From DUPQ01 sp964563155 (GTDB taxonomy: Bacteria; Bacillota; Clostridia; DUPQ01), in contig CAZLVL010000001.1 in assembly GCA_964563155.1 (NCBI GenBank), positions 122,352 through 186,351 on the forward strand: DNA of 64,000 nt, read 5' to 3'. The position numbers and the translations under genes were made by a program. The notes beneath the pieces are model-generated. The model was given only the letters and a program-made list of their open reading frames with translations, did not search any database and was not told the DNA's origin. This document shows positions 8,555 through 15,693 of this stretch, piece by piece. Positions within the stretch are counted from its first letter, which is position 1. Every line of letters begins with the position of its first letter.

Positions 8555-8950
8555 TTACACAGCTTTTTGATTTTTAGCTTGCTTGCTCAAAACCATAGCT
8601 TCTTTCCAGGTCTTGCGCATTTCCATCATCATGTTGCTGGCAAGTTCAATCTTTTCTAAATCTTTTTTGATATTACCCATAATTAATAGGTCCATCACGA
8701 AATTATACATTTTTTCCAAATGCCCTGATATTTCATATTGAAAATCTAAGATAGATATTAGGTAGGTTATTATATCTTGAGCCTTAATCAAATGTTCATT
8801 GGTTTTTTCAATATTTCTTTTTTCTAGCCAGTACTTGGATAAATCTATACTGGATATACACTTATCATAGAGTAAAACAACCAAACCTTCTGCTGTTGAC
8901 TGTAATACATTATTATCTCCATACTCTTTTAAAACATGTTCGTGTCTCAT
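8555..8950 (-). CDS. fliS: Flagellin export chaperone FliS
   Basis: FliS binds the C-terminus of flagellin in the cytoplasm and keeps it unpolymerised before export. The 131-residue protein shows the FliS pattern: an early LVVLLYDKCI helix, a KAQDIITYLISILDF helix, and a C-terminal MRKTWKEA segment. GGGAG lies just upstream of the ATG, and its start is one base past the fliD stop. It follows fliD as in most Firmicutes. In B. subtilis FliS competes in the FliW-flagellin-CsrA circuit, other parts of which are also in this window. Confidence 0.9.
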   Translation of the reverse strand: MRHEHVLKEYGDNNVLQSTAEGLVVLLYDKCISSIDLSKYWLEKRNIEKTNEHLIKAQDIITYLISILDFQYEISGHLEKMYNFVMDLLIMGNIKKDLEKIELASNMMMEMRKTWKEAMVLSKQAKNQKAV

Positions 8951-8951
8951 A

Positions 8952-10838
8952 CTATTCTCCCATCATCATAGAAATAAAATTAGATTGCGAGTTCATCTTG
9001 TTTATAGCTACTTCCATTGAACTAAATTGCTTCCAATACTCTTTCTCTTTTTTATCTTTTGTTTCATTGGCTTTGTCAATACGCTTTTGTATTTCATTAA
9101 TCTTCTTACTTAAGGCATTGTCATTTTGTGTGCTATCATTTAAAATTCCAGCTTTTTCCAACAAGAGTCCTTTGAAGCCCTGCTTGTCTCTAGTGCTAGT
9201 TATATATTTCTTTATAATATCGTTTACCCTTTGGAAGAAACCACTTTGATCGTATCTCTTTTTTGCCATTTCTCCGCTAATGTCTCTAGAATAATCTATT
9301 TGTGATTCCTTTTTAAACATGGCCATAGTATCTTCAAAATTCTCTTCTAAAGATGCCTTTAAAAGGTTTTCATTAAGTAAAATTTCACCACTTCTATCAT
9401 TGTTTAAAGAAAGACCCATTTGCTTAAAGGAACCAACTTGATCCTCTATTTGATATATAAAGGCCATTTTTAATTCATTTAACAAAGAGGTAAAAAGAGG
9501 TTCAGATTTTAGGATTCCTTCTTTAGCTTTAGCTTCCCAGTCCTTAATTTGCTTTTCTGACATTCCTGCCTTTTGTTCTTCACTTAAAGGCTTATAGTTA
9601 TAATCTCTTTTTTGTGACAATTGATTGTTTAATTCTTTAATTAAAAGATTGTAGTCATCTACAAAGGCTTTTATGGACTTGTATGCCCCTTCTGTATTAT
9701 TAGTTATCTCAAAGTTAATTTCTTCTTTTGTTTCCTTTTTCAAAGTATAGGTTATATTGTCTATAGTAAAAGTATTATTACTTCTAGTAATCATTGAACT
9801 TTTATCCGAATCGTTTAAATAGAAAATGGCATCTTGCCCATTTCTAAAATCTCCCTCTTGAATTTTAATCATACCTGAGGCTCCAAAAAAATCTCCTTCA
9901 ATATTTTTTATACTTATTTCAGAGTTGCTTCCAGTTTTTGAAGCTGTAAAACTAACCTGGTCCTTTATACTGTCATAGTCAACTCTTACTCCAGCTTGAG
10001 ACTTATTTATAGCTTTAAATATCTTATCAATACTATCTTCATGGGAAAAGGAAAATTCTACCCCATTGATTTCAAACTTAATATCTTCTTGCTTGCCAGA
10101 CAAATCAGCTACTGAGGCCTTTAAATTTAATATATTAGTATCCCCATTTTTTAAACCAAGAAAATCTAACTTCTCTGTAGACTCTCCATGTTCAAGAATT
10201 TGCAGAGAACTATTTTTAGCATCTAAAATTAAGGTGTTTTCAGAACTTAAGCCTACCTCAATTCTATTATCTCCAAAAAGTTTGTCTAGTTTAACTTGTA
10301 AGTCCTCTATAAAGTCTTCTACTTGATTATAATTATTCTCAAAAGTAACCTGATGTTGTTCTCCGTCCAATCTCAAATTAAAAGAAAAGCCTTCTAAGTT
10401 AAATTCTGAAATGTTTGAAAGGTCAAGATCTCCTCTTATGCCTCTCTTAACTCCTTCTTGGCCTTGCACATAAGCCGACTTTGCCAGTTGAACAATCTCA
10501 TTAATTGAAAAAGCTCCACTTCTTGCATCAGCATTTACAAGTACTGAAAGATAATCATTTTGTTCCAGATTTGTTGTTTTTAAATTACCAGAAGAAAGTA
10601 TATTCTTAGAGTTATCTGCTAGATTGAAATAGGTTTTTGTAAAATCAGATAATTTATCAATTATCTCCCTATAAGCTTCTTGTTGCCAAAGAGCATATGC
10701 TTTTTCTTGCTCAATCCTAACAACCTTTTCTCTTTCAGCCTTCATTAAGCTTTCAATCATCTTTTCTGTTTCCATACCGGATGCAAGACCACTTATTTTA
10801 TTAGATGAATAATTTAAATTTGATATTTCTTCTGGCAT
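8952..10838 (-). CDS. fliD: Flagellar filament cap protein FliD
   Basis: FliD caps the growing filament and folds incoming flagellin. The N-terminus has NKISGLASGMETEKMIESLM, the family signature (most have SGMDT), followed by a coiled-coil segment. The middle is variable, as expected for a surface-exposed domain. The C-terminus has a second coiled coil (about residues 575-610) and ends in NKMNSQSNFISMMMGE, matching the conserved tail. At 628 residues it is mid-sized. AAAAGAGG lies six bases before the ATG. The order flaG-fliD-fliS is typical. Confidence 0.93.
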   Translation of the reverse strand: MPEEISNLNYSSNKISGLASGMETEKMIESLMKAEREKVVRIEQEKAYALWQQEAYREIIDKLSDFTKTYFNLADNSKNILSSGNLKTTNLEQNDYLSVLVNADARSGAFSINEIVQLAKSAYVQGQEGVKRGIRGDLDLSNISEFNLEGFSFNLRLDGEQHQVTFENNYNQVEDFIEDLQVKLDKLFGDNRIEVGLSSENTLILDAKNSSLQILEHGESTEKLDFLGLKNGDTNILNLKASVADLSGKQEDIKFEINGVEFSFSHEDSIDKIFKAINKSQAGVRVDYDSIKDQVSFTASKTGSNSEISIKNIEGDFFGASGMIKIQEGDFRNGQDAIFYLNDSDKSSMITRSNNTFTIDNITYTLKKETKEEINFEITNNTEGAYKSIKAFVDDYNLLIKELNNQLSQKRDYNYKPLSEEQKAGMSEKQIKDWEAKAKEGILKSEPLFTSLLNELKMAFIYQIEDQVGSFKQMGLSLNNDRSGEILLNENLLKASLEENFEDTMAMFKKESQIDYSRDISGEMAKKRYDQSGFFQRVNDIIKKYITSTRDKQGFKGLLLEKAGILNDSTQNDNALSKKINEIQKRIDKANETKDKKEKEYWKQFSSMEVAINKMNSQSNFISMMMGE

Positions 10839-10851
10839 ATAAGACCTCTTT

Positions 10852-11217
10852 TCAAACTTCTTCGTCGGCTATAAGGCCGAATTGTTGTAAGATAGCTATT
10901 GAAAAATCAATAAGTTTTGTTGAAGGTATTTCTTTTACAATTTCTTTTGTCTGTGTGTCTATAACTCTAAATATAATTTTGTTAGTAGCTTCATGAATAG
11001 AATACTCAATTTTCCTATTATCAGACTTTAGGCTTTGATTTAAGATCTCTACCTGCTCATCCAATTGCTTAGCACTATCAATCTCAATAATATTACTATC
11101 TGGGACTCTCACATCTTCAATTTCTGGACTTTTTGTTTTTTTGGAGAACATATTATTATTGCTTTCTCCAGCTGCTATGGGGCCAACAACCCCTGTGGTT
11201 TTATCTATAAAATCCAT
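10852..11217 (-). CDS. flaG: FlaG family flagellar protein
   Basis: FlaG is a small protein encoded next to fliD in many bacteria and linked to filament length. The conserved C-terminal half is present: YSIHEATNKIIFRVIDTQ, then KEIVKEIPSTKLIDF. The first 50 residues are polar and variable. At 121 residues it is of normal size. The gene begins 41 bases after the flagellin terminator at 11259-11277, so it is either expressed by read-through or has its own promoter; I could not identify one. The start has only a distant AGGAAGTAGG sequence. Confidence 0.82.
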   Translation of the reverse strand: MDFIDKTTGVVGPIAAGESNNNMFSKKTKSPEIEDVRVPDSNIIEIDSAKQLDEQVEILNQSLKSDNRKIEYSIHEATNKIIFRVIDTQTKEIVKEIPSTKLIDFSIAILQQFGLIADEEV

Positions 11218-11258
11218 CCCTTACGACCTACTTCCTTTCTGAAAAATATAAAGACTTA

Positions 11259-11277
11259 CCACCGGCAAAGCCGGTGG
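11259..11277 (-). terminator. Terminator of the downstream flagellin gene
   Basis: A perfect GC-rich hairpin, CCACCGGC / GCCGGTGG with a three-base loop, lies 16 bases past the flagellin stop. In the minus direction it is followed by a T-rich stretch interrupted by A. It probably ends most flagellin mRNA and lets a fraction continue into flaG-fliD-fliS-cheC-cheD, matching their lower required dosage. Confidence 0.75.
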
Positions 11278-11293
11278 CAGTTGTCTTTCTTTT

Positions 11294-12484
11294 TTAACTA
11301 TTTAGTAATTGTAGTATGGATTGTGGTTGAGCATTAGCTTGTGCAAGCATTACTTGGGCAGCTTGACTCAATACATTCATCTTTGTAAATTCCATTATTT
11401 CAGAAGCCATGTCTACGTCTCTAATTCTAGATTCTGCTGCTGACATATTTTCTGCTGCTGTTTGTAGGTTTGTGATTGTGTACTCTAATCTGTTGGTATA
11501 GGAACCTAACTTAGATCTAACTTCAGAAACTGTGTCTATGGCAGTGTCCAATACCTTTAAGAACTCTCCAGCTTTTTCAGATGTTTCAATATCATAACCT
11601 TCTAGTACTGTTACAGGATCACCATCTGCAACTGCACTTAGGGTAATAGTACCTTCGGTATCAGCAGCCTCTTCACCTAATCCACCAATTACAGCACTCT
11701 TACCATCACCAAGGGCAACTGTAAACTTGCCTTCTGCATCAGCAGTATATTCTACAGCATCAGCTCCGCCAATACTAATTTCTGCTTTAGCGCCAGCACC
11801 AGTTCCATCTGCTCCCTTTGTTGTAATCTTTACGTTAATTATTAGCTCGTCAGTAGCTTTTTCTGTAGAAAAATCGCCTGTAAAGGTTACAGTAGCACCG
11901 TTGATTTCATCAGCTATATCTGGATTTCCTGTATCATATTTATATGCTTGTGTAGTTGTTTCTACTCCAACGCCTAAGGTTATAGCATCCATTTTTTCTA
12001 GCTCAACGTTTAGTACTTGACCTGAGTCTGCACCAATTTGTAGAACTCCAGAAAAGACACCATTTTCTCCAGCAGACATAAGGGCTTGACCGTTAAACTT
12101 AGTGGTATCAGCAATTCTTGTAACTTCTTCTGCTAATTGGTCAATTTCTTTTTGAATGGTTGCTCTGTCTTCATCGGTTGCTGTTTCATTACCTGCTTGA
12201 ACAGATAGCTCACGCATTCTTTGTAAGATTGAAGTAGTTTCGTTTAGTGCACCTTCAGCTGTTTGTATTAGAGAAATTCCGTCTTGAGCATTTCTTGTAG
12301 CTTGATTTAAGCCTCTAATTTGAGCTCTCATTTTTTCAGAGATAGCCATACCAGCTGGGTCATCACCTGCATTATTGATTCTTAAGCCAGATGATAGTTT
12401 CTTTAGAGCACTATTTGTTGTTTCATTGTTTTTTGATAGCTGGTTGTATGTATTCAACGCAGCAATATTGTGATTAATTCTCAT
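11294..12484 (-). CDS. fliC: Flagellin, copy 1 (396 aa)
   Basis: This is a major filament subunit, exported through the flagellar channel. Conserved D0/D1 ends are present: MRINHNIAALNTYNQLSKNN with SGLRINNAGDDPAGMAISEK, and at the C-terminus the SRIRDVDMASEIMEFTK helix ending in NAQPQSILQLLNS. The middle (about residues 165-310) is rich in Ala, Gly, Glu and Thr and differs completely from copy 2, forming the exposed D2/D3 region. The N- and C-terminal parts are nearly identical to copy 2. Its leader repeats that of copy 2, including the hairpin before the ribosome-binding site. Confidence 0.95.
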   Translation of the reverse strand: MRINHNIAALNTYNQLSKNNETTNSALKKLSSGLRINNAGDDPAGMAISEKMRAQIRGLNQATRNAQDGISLIQTAEGALNETTSILQRMRELSVQAGNETATDEDRATIQKEIDQLAEEVTRIADTTKFNGQALMSAGENGVFSGVLQIGADSGQVLNVELEKMDAITLGVGVETTTQAYKYDTGNPDIADEINGATVTFTGDFSTEKATDELIINVKITTKGADGTGAGAKAEISIGGADAVEYTADAEGKFTVALGDGKSAVIGGLGEEAADTEGTITLSAVADGDPVTVLEGYDIETSEKAGEFLKVLDTAIDTVSEVRSKLGSYTNRLEYTITNLQTAAENMSAAESRIRDVDMASEIMEFTKMNVLSQAAQVMLAQANAQPQSILQLLNS

Positions 12485-12487
12485 GTA

Positions 12488-12519
12488 ATCCTCCTTGATT
12501 TGTTCGGGGTTCCTTCCCC
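12488..12519 (-). promoter_or_regulatory. Flagellin 1 leader: hairpin plus SD, predicted CsrA target
   Basis: On the minus strand a GGGG-AAGGAA-CCCC hairpin (12506-12519) exposes an AGGA loop nine bases before an AAGGAGGAT ribosome-binding site (12488-12496). CsrA binds ANGGA in hairpin loops and at ribosome-binding sites; in B. subtilis it represses the flagellin (hag) mRNA through this two-site layout. The element is repeated before flagellin 2. csrA and fliW lie about 3 kb upstream in the same strand. Binding is inferred. Confidence 0.6.
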
Positions 12520-12556
12520 TTTGGTCTATTTAAACACCGACCGAGTATTATATATT

Positions 12557-12581
12557 ACTCCACCAGTAAAACTGGCGGAGT
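12557..12581 (-). terminator. Stem-loop after flagellin 2
   Basis: An imperfect inverted repeat (ACTCC-A-CCAG / CTGG-C-GGAGT, five-base loop) lies a few bases past the end of flagellin 2. In the minus direction it is followed by an AT-rich stretch without a clear uridine run. It may be a weak terminator or an mRNA-stabilising hairpin. It also resembles, in position, the stronger terminator after flagellin 1. Confidence 0.5.
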
Positions 12582-12591
12582 GTGTTTAAAA

Positions 12592-13734
12592 TTAGCTATT
12601 TAATAATTGTAGTATAGATTGTGGTTGAGCATTAGCTTGTGCAAGCATTACTTGAGCAGCTTGACTCAATACATTCATCTTTGTAAATTCCATTATTTCA
12701 GAAGCCATGTCTACGTCTCTAATTCTAGATTCTGCTGCTGACATATTTTCTGCTGCTGTTTGTAGGTTTGTGATTGTGTACTCTAATCTGTTGGTATAGG
12801 AACCTAACTTAGATCTAACTGCAGAAACTGTGTCTATGGCAGTGTCTAATACATTTAAGAACTCTCCAGCTTTTTCAGATGTTCCAATGTCATAACCTTT
12901 TAGTCCAGCTTCGAATTTTACATCTTTGTTAGCAAATGTATCTGTAAATCCTTTAATGGTTACAGATTGGCCTTCAGCAAGCTTAGCACTATCGTCGCCA
13001 ACTGTATCGTCCTTTATTGTAACTGCACCATCAGTTACATCAAGACCAGTAAAAGTTTTATCCCCAATTTTAACAGTAGCTTTCTTGGTATCATTGTCAT
13101 ATGAGATAGTAATTGCTAGATCATCTGCATCTGCACTTTCAGGAGCAAAACCTGTAATGGATACGTCAACGTCTTCAAGACCTTCGCTATAAACAGGGTC
13201 TTTATATGCGAATTTTCCAACGCCTAAGGTATTTGCATCCATCTTTTCTAATTCAACATCAAGTACTTGACCTGAGTCAGCACCAATTTGTAGAACTCCA
13301 GAAAAGACACCATTGTTTTTAGCGGACATTAGAGCTTGACCATTAAACTTGGTGGTATCAGCAATTCTTGTAACTTCTTCTGCTAATTGGTCAATTTCTT
13401 TTTGAATGGTTGCTCTGTCGTCATCGGTTGCAGTTTCGTTACCTGCTTGAACAGACAATTCACGCATTCTTTGCAAAATTGAGGTGGTTTCATTTAAAGC
13501 ACCTTCAGCTGTTTGAATTAAAGATATTCCGTCTTGTGCGTTTCTTGTAGCTTGATTTAAGCCTCTGATTTGTGCTCTCATTTTTTCTGAAATAGCCATT
13601 CCAGCTGGATCATCTCCTGCGTTGTTGATTCTTAGACCAGAAGATAATTTCTTTAGAGCACTGTTTGTTGTTTCGTTGTTTTTTGCTAGCTGGTTATATG
13701 TATTTAACGCAGCTATGTTGTGATTAATTCTCAT
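12592..13734 (-). CDS. fliC: Flagellin, copy 2 (380 aa)
   Basis: A second flagellin, lying upstream of copy 1 in transcription order. It has the same D0/D1 ends (ALNTYNQLAKNN; DVDMASEIMEFTKMNVLS; ending NAQPQSILQLLNS) and a different central region (about residues 165-290) rich in Asp, Lys, Thr and Val. A 165-bp stretch of its 3' end is identical in DNA to copy 1, whereas the 5' part shows many silent differences. That pattern suggests recent conversion of the 3' ends. AAGGAGGAT lies three bases before the ATG. It is the first flagellin gene downstream of the HD-GYP gene and probably has its own sigma-28 promoter. Confidence 0.95.
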   Translation of the reverse strand: MRINHNIAALNTYNQLAKNNETTNSALKKLSSGLRINNAGDDPAGMAISEKMRAQIRGLNQATRNAQDGISLIQTAEGALNETTSILQRMRELSVQAGNETATDDDRATIQKEIDQLAEEVTRIADTTKFNGQALMSAKNNGVFSGVLQIGADSGQVLDVELEKMDANTLGVGKFAYKDPVYSEGLEDVDVSITGFAPESADADDLAITISYDNDTKKATVKIGDKTFTGLDVTDGAVTIKDDTVGDDSAKLAEGQSVTIKGFTDTFANKDVKFEAGLKGYDIGTSEKAGEFLNVLDTAIDTVSAVRSKLGSYTNRLEYTITNLQTAAENMSAAESRIRDVDMASEIMEFTKMNVLSQAAQVMLAQANAQPQSILQLLNS

Positions 13735-13737
13735 GTA

Positions 13738-13769
13738 ATCCTCCTTGATTTGTTCGGGGATCCTTCCCC
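13738..13769 (-). promoter_or_regulatory. Flagellin 2 leader: hairpin plus SD, predicted CsrA target
   Basis: Minus-strand hairpin GGGG-AAGGAT-CCCC (13756-13769) with the AGGA core in the loop, followed nine bases later by AAGGAGGAT (13738-13746). It is the twin of the element at 12488-12519, differing by one loop base. Conservation of loop, stem and spacing in both leaders, while coding-region silent sites have diverged, argues for function. CsrA binding is inferred. Confidence 0.62.
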
Positions 13770-13804
13770 TTTTAAAAAATACCGGTCAGTATCTTATATC
13801 TAAT

Positions 13805-13831
13805 TATTCGGTGTTTTTAAGAGAATCTTTA
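13805..13831 (-). promoter_or_regulatory. Possible sigma-28 promoter for flagellin 2
   Basis: Minus-strand TAAA (13828-13831), 16-base spacer, CCGAATA (13805-13811), compared with the sigma-28 consensus TAAA-N15/16-CCGATAT. The -35 and the first four bases of the -10 fit; the rest of the -10 is off by what looks like one inserted A. It lies about 70 bases upstream of the start codon, enough to include the leader hairpin. A second weaker -10-like element, CCGGTAT, lies downstream. Confidence 0.4.
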
Positions 13832-13860
13832 ATAGTGATTTAAAACAAAAAAATATTGAA

Positions 13861-13958
13861 TTTTATTACTTTTATTACTTTTATTACTTTTACTACTTTT
13901 TTTACTTTTACTACTTTTATTAGCTTTACTAGTTTGCTAATTTGCTAATTTGCTATTT
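13861..13958 (-). repeat. Degenerate 9-bp tandem repeat between HD-GYP gene and flagellin 2
   Basis: Plus-strand TTTTATTAC is repeated perfectly three times (13861-13887), then decays through TTTTACTAC, TTTTTTTAC, TTTTACTAC, TTTTATTAG and CTTTACTAG, and passes into an 8-9 base unit TTTGCTAAT/TTGCTAAT. In all there are about eleven units. It begins next to the HD-GYP stop codon and ends about 30 bases before the proposed flagellin promoter. Copy number is probably variable. Confidence 0.85.
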
Positions 13959-13959
13959 A

Positions 13960-15033
13960 CTAATTTATTTCACCAACAATGACAATGTTGAGATATTCAT
14001 TGTTGTCTTTAAGGTCTATTTCATAAAGGTCCACTCTTTTTCCCTCTTCTTCATATATTCTAAGAAGAGGTCTTAAAGGTAAGCCTTTATTATTCTTTAT
14101 TACTACAGCCTTGTAGCCGTTACTTAATTCTACTAGGGTACCTGGATTGTATGGGGTTATGCTATTAATGAATACTCTAGCTATTTCAGGGTCAAACATA
14201 TGACCAGCATTGGCCATAATGTATTCTAAGGCCTCTGATTGGCTCCAGGCTTTTCTATAGGGTCTATCTGAAACAAGAGCATCATATACATCGGATATGC
14301 ATAAAATCTTAGCAAAAAGATTAATAGACTTATCTGTTAAGCCAAAAGGATAGCCTTTCCCGCTATGATATTCATGATGCATCAAAACTCCCCTTCTACC
14401 TTGAATGGTCAAGCAGCCTTGTTCAGTAAGGTATTCATAACCTTTTAGAGGATGTCTCTTAATTAGATCATATTCTTCGTCATTGAGTTTTCCAGGCTTA
14501 TTTAAAATGGCTGAAGGTATAAATATCTTACCTATATCATGCATAAGAGCGCTCTTAAAAAGATCCATAATAGTTTGCTTGCTCATCATCATTTTTTTAC
14601 CTACTATGGATACAATCAAAGCTACATTAACACAATGGGAATAGGTATAGTCATCATGGGTCTTAATATACATGACATTATATGAGGTGCTATCGCTACT
14701 TAAAAGTTCATCAATTATTGATTCGGTTAAGACCTCAATGTCACTCCAGTTGTTAAGCATACCCTTATTGTTGCTTCTTATTGATGTATATATATCTTTA
14801 ACCTTGCTGACTGCAGACAGTCTAGCCTTAGGGTCCATTACTTCATCAATATCTATACCTTCTGACAACTCATCTTCTATATAAATACCTAGATACCCCA
14901 AGGCATCTAGGTGTCTAATATATTTTTCTGTTAATTTTGCGTTCCTTTTAAGGTAAATCTCCCCATATTTACCATAGACATCCTTTCCTATTACCATGTC
15001 TTCCTTTAAGAAAGTTATGGGTACATACCTCAT
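13960..15033 (-). CDS. HD-GYP domain cyclic-di-GMP phosphodiesterase
   Basis: HD-GYP proteins hydrolyse cyclic-di-GMP, usually favouring motility. The catalytic segment is intact: ALMHDIGKIFIP (HD), KRHPLKGYEYL, MHHEYHSGKGYPFGL (the GYP signature, with SGKGYP in place of DGKGYP) and ISDVYDALVSDRPYRKAW. The first 110 residues are an unassigned region similar to the N-terminal domain found in many clostridial HD-GYP proteins, with no receiver or membrane domain. A C-terminal extension of about 60 residues follows the HD fold. It shares ATGA with csrA and lies between csrA and the flagellins, tying second-messenger turnover to filament expression. Confidence 0.88.
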   Translation of the reverse strand: MRYVPITFLKEDMVIGKDVYGKYGEIYLKRNAKLTEKYIRHLDALGYLGIYIEDELSEGIDIDEVMDPKARLSAVSKVKDIYTSIRSNNKGMLNNWSDIEVLTESIIDELLSSDSTSYNVMYIKTHDDYTYSHCVNVALIVSIVGKKMMMSKQTIMDLFKSALMHDIGKIFIPSAILNKPGKLNDEEYDLIKRHPLKGYEYLTEQGCLTIQGRRGVLMHHEYHSGKGYPFGLTDKSINLFAKILCISDVYDALVSDRPYRKAWSQSEALEYIMANAGHMFDPEIARVFINSITPYNPGTLVELSNGYKAVVIKNNKGLPLRPLLRIYEEEGKRVDLYEIDLKDNNEYLNIVIVGEIN

Positions 15034-15272
15034 TTTTCATTCCCTTTTTTTAGAAGTTCTCCAACTTGATCTAAGGTTGCTGCATCTTCTTTGGCTACCG
15101 CCTTAAGATTCTCAGAGGTTACTTCTACGACTATTTCCTTTCGTAAAATCCTAATGCTACTTTTTGCATTTATTCCCAGCTTTACTTTGCTGCCCTGAGT
15201 TTCGATTACAACAACCTCAATATCTTCTCCTATAAGGATAGCCTCTCCGGCTTTTCTTGATATTACTAACAT
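15030..15272 (-). CDS. csrA: Carbon storage regulator CsrA, flagellin translation repressor
   Basis: CsrA is a dimeric RNA-binding protein; in Gram-positive bacteria its main target is flagellin mRNA and its antagonist is FliW. The core MLVISRKAGEAILIG and the RNA-contacting Arg6 and Arg44 (RILRKEIV) are present. The usual Ala-Pro-Lys near residue 36 is Ala-Lys-Ser here. A C-terminal helix of about 25 residues extends beyond the core, the region that FliW contacts in related proteins. It is 10 bases after fliW and overlaps the HD-GYP gene by four bases. Predicted targets are the two flagellin leaders nearby. Confidence 0.94.
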   Translation of the reverse strand: MLVISRKAGEAILIGEDIEVVVIETQGSKVKLGINAKSSIRILRKEIVVEVTSENLKAVAKEDAATLDQVGELLKKGNEK

Positions 15273-15282
15273 GTTAAATCCT

Positions 15283-15675
15283 TTAACTGTTTAAAATTTT
15301 GTGGCGAACACTGTACCTTTCATCATCCAAAATTAGTTGTACTGCATTGCCACTATCCCTATTTATTATTATAGGGCTTCTAAGGTTAATTGTCATCTCT
15401 TCTATACTATTTGGTATTACAACAATTGCTAGAGTTATTATGTTGTCACTTGCTTTTATTTCAAGAATATTTGCTAGCTCCTGACTAATGGGGGGTGCAT
15501 AGTTTTCATCAAACATTTTAGGGTCTAAAAGAACAAAAGTGACACTGTCGTCCTTTGCCTTTAAAAGCATAAAAGGATTGTCTTCTTTTTCAGATGCTTT
15601 TGTTAATTTAAAATCTCTTATACTTTCAAAACCGTAAATTTCTCTCTTAAAAGTTATGTTTTCTGGATATTCCAT
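15283..15675 (-). CDS. fliW: Flagellar assembly factor FliW (CsrA antagonist)
   Basis: FliW binds flagellin and, when free, binds CsrA and relieves flagellin repression. The 130-residue sequence matches the family: an N-terminal ITFKREIYGFESIRDFKL strand pair, PFMLLKAKDD, FVLLDPKMF, and the C-terminal NLRSPIIINRDSGNAVQLIL block that is nearly invariant. It is immediately upstream of csrA, as in B. subtilis. It is co-directional with flgL 18 bases before it. Confidence 0.93.
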   Translation of the reverse strand: MEYPENITFKREIYGFESIRDFKLTKASEKEDNPFMLLKAKDDSVTFVLLDPKMFDENYAPPISQELANILEIKASDNIITLAIVVIPNSIEEMTINLRSPIIINRDSGNAVQLILDDERYSVRHKILNS

Positions 15676-15693
15676 TACTAAATCTCCCCTTAT

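Noticed and set aside
12520..12556. Sigma-28 promoter directly before flagellin 1
   Set aside because: No TAAA-N15/16-CCGATAT-like arrangement was found; only a TATAAT-like stretch and a CGGT block shared with copy 2. Copy 1 may rely on read-through or on a promoter I cannot define.
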